Below, one piece after another: positions 60,066 through 64,000 of a DNA stretch of 64,000 nt (position 1 is its first letter; the number at the start of each line of letters is the position of its first letter). A model generated the notes under the pieces. It saw nothing but the letters and a program-made list of their open reading frames with translations. It was not told the DNA's origin and did no database searches. The position numbers and the translations under genes were made by a program. Origin of the DNA: Terriglobia bacterium (lineage in GTDB: Bacteria; Acidobacteriota; Terriglobia; Acidiferrales; UBA7541); NCBI GenBank assembly GCA_023512135.1, contig JAIMAG010000008.1:43395-107394 (forward strand). Reading direction: 5' to 3'.

Positions 60066-60536
60066 ATGCCTCGCAAAGGTCCAGTGCCGCGTCGCCCGGT
60101 TCCCCCCGACCCGGTCTATGGCAGTGACCTGGTCACGAAGTTCATCAACTCGATGATGTGGGACGGGAAAAAATCCACGGCGCAGCGCATTTTCTACGCC
60201 GCTATGGAACGCATCCAGCAGCGCACCAACGACGATCCACTGAAAACCTTTAAGAAGGCGATCGAAAACTGCAAGCCGGTGGTCGAAGTGAAAACGCGGC
60301 GCGTCGGCGGCGCGAACTATCAGGTGCCGGTCGAAGTGAATCCCTTCCGGCGCCAGTCGCTGGCGATTCGTTGGTTGATCAATTATGCGCGCGAGCGCAG
60401 CGGGAAGTCCATGGTCGAAAAGCTCACGGAAGAGCTGATCGATGCTGCCAACAACCGCGGCGGCGCCATCAAGAAGAAGGAGGACGTGCATCGCATGGCC
60501 GAGGCCAACAAGGCCTTCGCCCACTACCGGTGGTAG
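60066..60536 (+). CDS. rpsG: 30S ribosomal protein uS7
   Basis: Small-subunit protein S7, which starts assembly of the 30S head. The 156-residue product has [33 protein letters not shown] and [20 protein letters not shown], all standard. It ends AHYRW. It is second in the str operon, 23 bases before fusA. Confidence 0.97.
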   Translation: MPRKGPVPRRPVPPDPVYGSDLVTKFINSMMWDGKKSTAQRIFYAAMERIQQRTNDDPLKTFKKAIENCKPVVEVKTRRVGGANYQVPVEVNPFRRQSLAIRWLINYARERSGKSMVEKLTEELIDAANNRGGAIKKKEDVHRMAEANKAFAHYRW

Positions 60537-60559
60537 CCGCAGCGCGAAACGGTTTTTCT

Positions 60560-62821
<2,262 letters not shown>

Positions 62822-62900
62822 GCGTCGGGATGCGGCCGCCGGTCGCTTCCCCGATCTGGAACGAACGCAACAAACGCACGGGTTGAGGAGCTGAGCAGCT

Positions 62901-64000
<1,100 letters not shown>

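Overview
The window is 64 kb of GC-rich, densely packed bacterial DNA with about 58 protein genes, one tRNA gene and no rRNA, CRISPR array, transposase or phage gene. The mix of genes points to Acidobacteriota. It includes DUF3857/transglutaminase-TPR proteins, two ceramide-glucosyltransferase/HpnI-like GT21 enzymes, the fused-gamma KorAB oxidoreductase, a DUF2007 zinc-ribbon protein, a bactofilin, a CotA-like multicopper oxidase and many TPR and two-component proteins. This is inference from gene content; I could not run a tree. Third codon positions favour C or G almost everywhere, which throws up long shadow ORFs.

Layout. 1-4.7 kb: an NtrC-type sigma-54 activator (cut by the left edge), a 36-residue membrane peptide, a hybrid histidine kinase and a coupled degenerate receiver carrying an H-box without ATPase. 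4.7-10.4 kb, minus strand: a NatAB-like ABC exporter, YjbQ, a 48-residue zinc ribbon that looks leaderless, an EntS-like MFS exporter and a pseudo-receiver coupled to it. 10.5-18.9 kb: a MacA-like adaptor, a TPR protein, a GT4 glycosyltransferase on the opposite strand, a MacB-like permease without its ATPase, a TolC-like channel, a pair of small EamA/SMR half-transporters and a GT21 lipid glycosyltransferase, then tRNA-Gln(CUG). 19-28.7 kb: a hypothetical protein, queG, a di-heme peroxidase, superoxide dismutase, a PuuD-like membrane protein, a second GT21 enzyme, another hypothetical protein and lon with a clear terminator. 29-32 kb: thiolase, a DUF2007 protein and 3-hydroxyacyl-CoA dehydrogenase. 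31.8-34 kb: a well-formed SAM-I riboswitch placed before two cysteine-rich proteins of unknown role. 34.5-40.5 kb: a CDGSH protein, a DsbD-alpha-like protein and a redoxin, recA, an M23 peptidase and a membrane protein. 40.7-46.6 kb: korBA (minus strand), lexA, a secreted Cys-rich protein and a bactofilin. 46.8-51 kb: rplM-rpsI-rpsB-tsf-pyrH-frr. 51-59.1 kb: a DUF3857 giant (minus strand), a LuxR/NarL regulator behind a hairpin-rich leader, and a multicopper oxidase / Sco / seven-bladed propeller operon. 59.3-64 kb: the str operon rpsL-rpsG-fusA-tuf, with tuf cut by the right edge.

How the parts work together. Translation genes are in two canonical operons with strong sigma-70 promoters. recA and lexA, both present, each carry an imperfect GAAC-N7-GAAC-like element near the promoter, a possible shared SOS operator. 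Thiolase and 3-hydroxyacyl-CoA dehydrogenase form a beta-oxidation/butanoate pair, and KorAB links 2-oxoacids to ferredoxin. Peroxidase, SOD, redoxin, CDGSH and the copper oxidase/Sco pair give a redox-defence flavour. The SMR pair next to a GT21 enzyme suggests lipid-linked sugar transfer and flipping.

Most worth pursuing: the SAM-I riboswitch controlling an uncharacterised zinc-ribbon/CpXC pair; the oxidase/Sco/propeller operon; the kinase-linked H-box protein lacking an ATPase; the hairpin leader of the LuxR gene whose last stem-loop abuts the start codon; and tuf, whose G-ending codon style differs from fusA.
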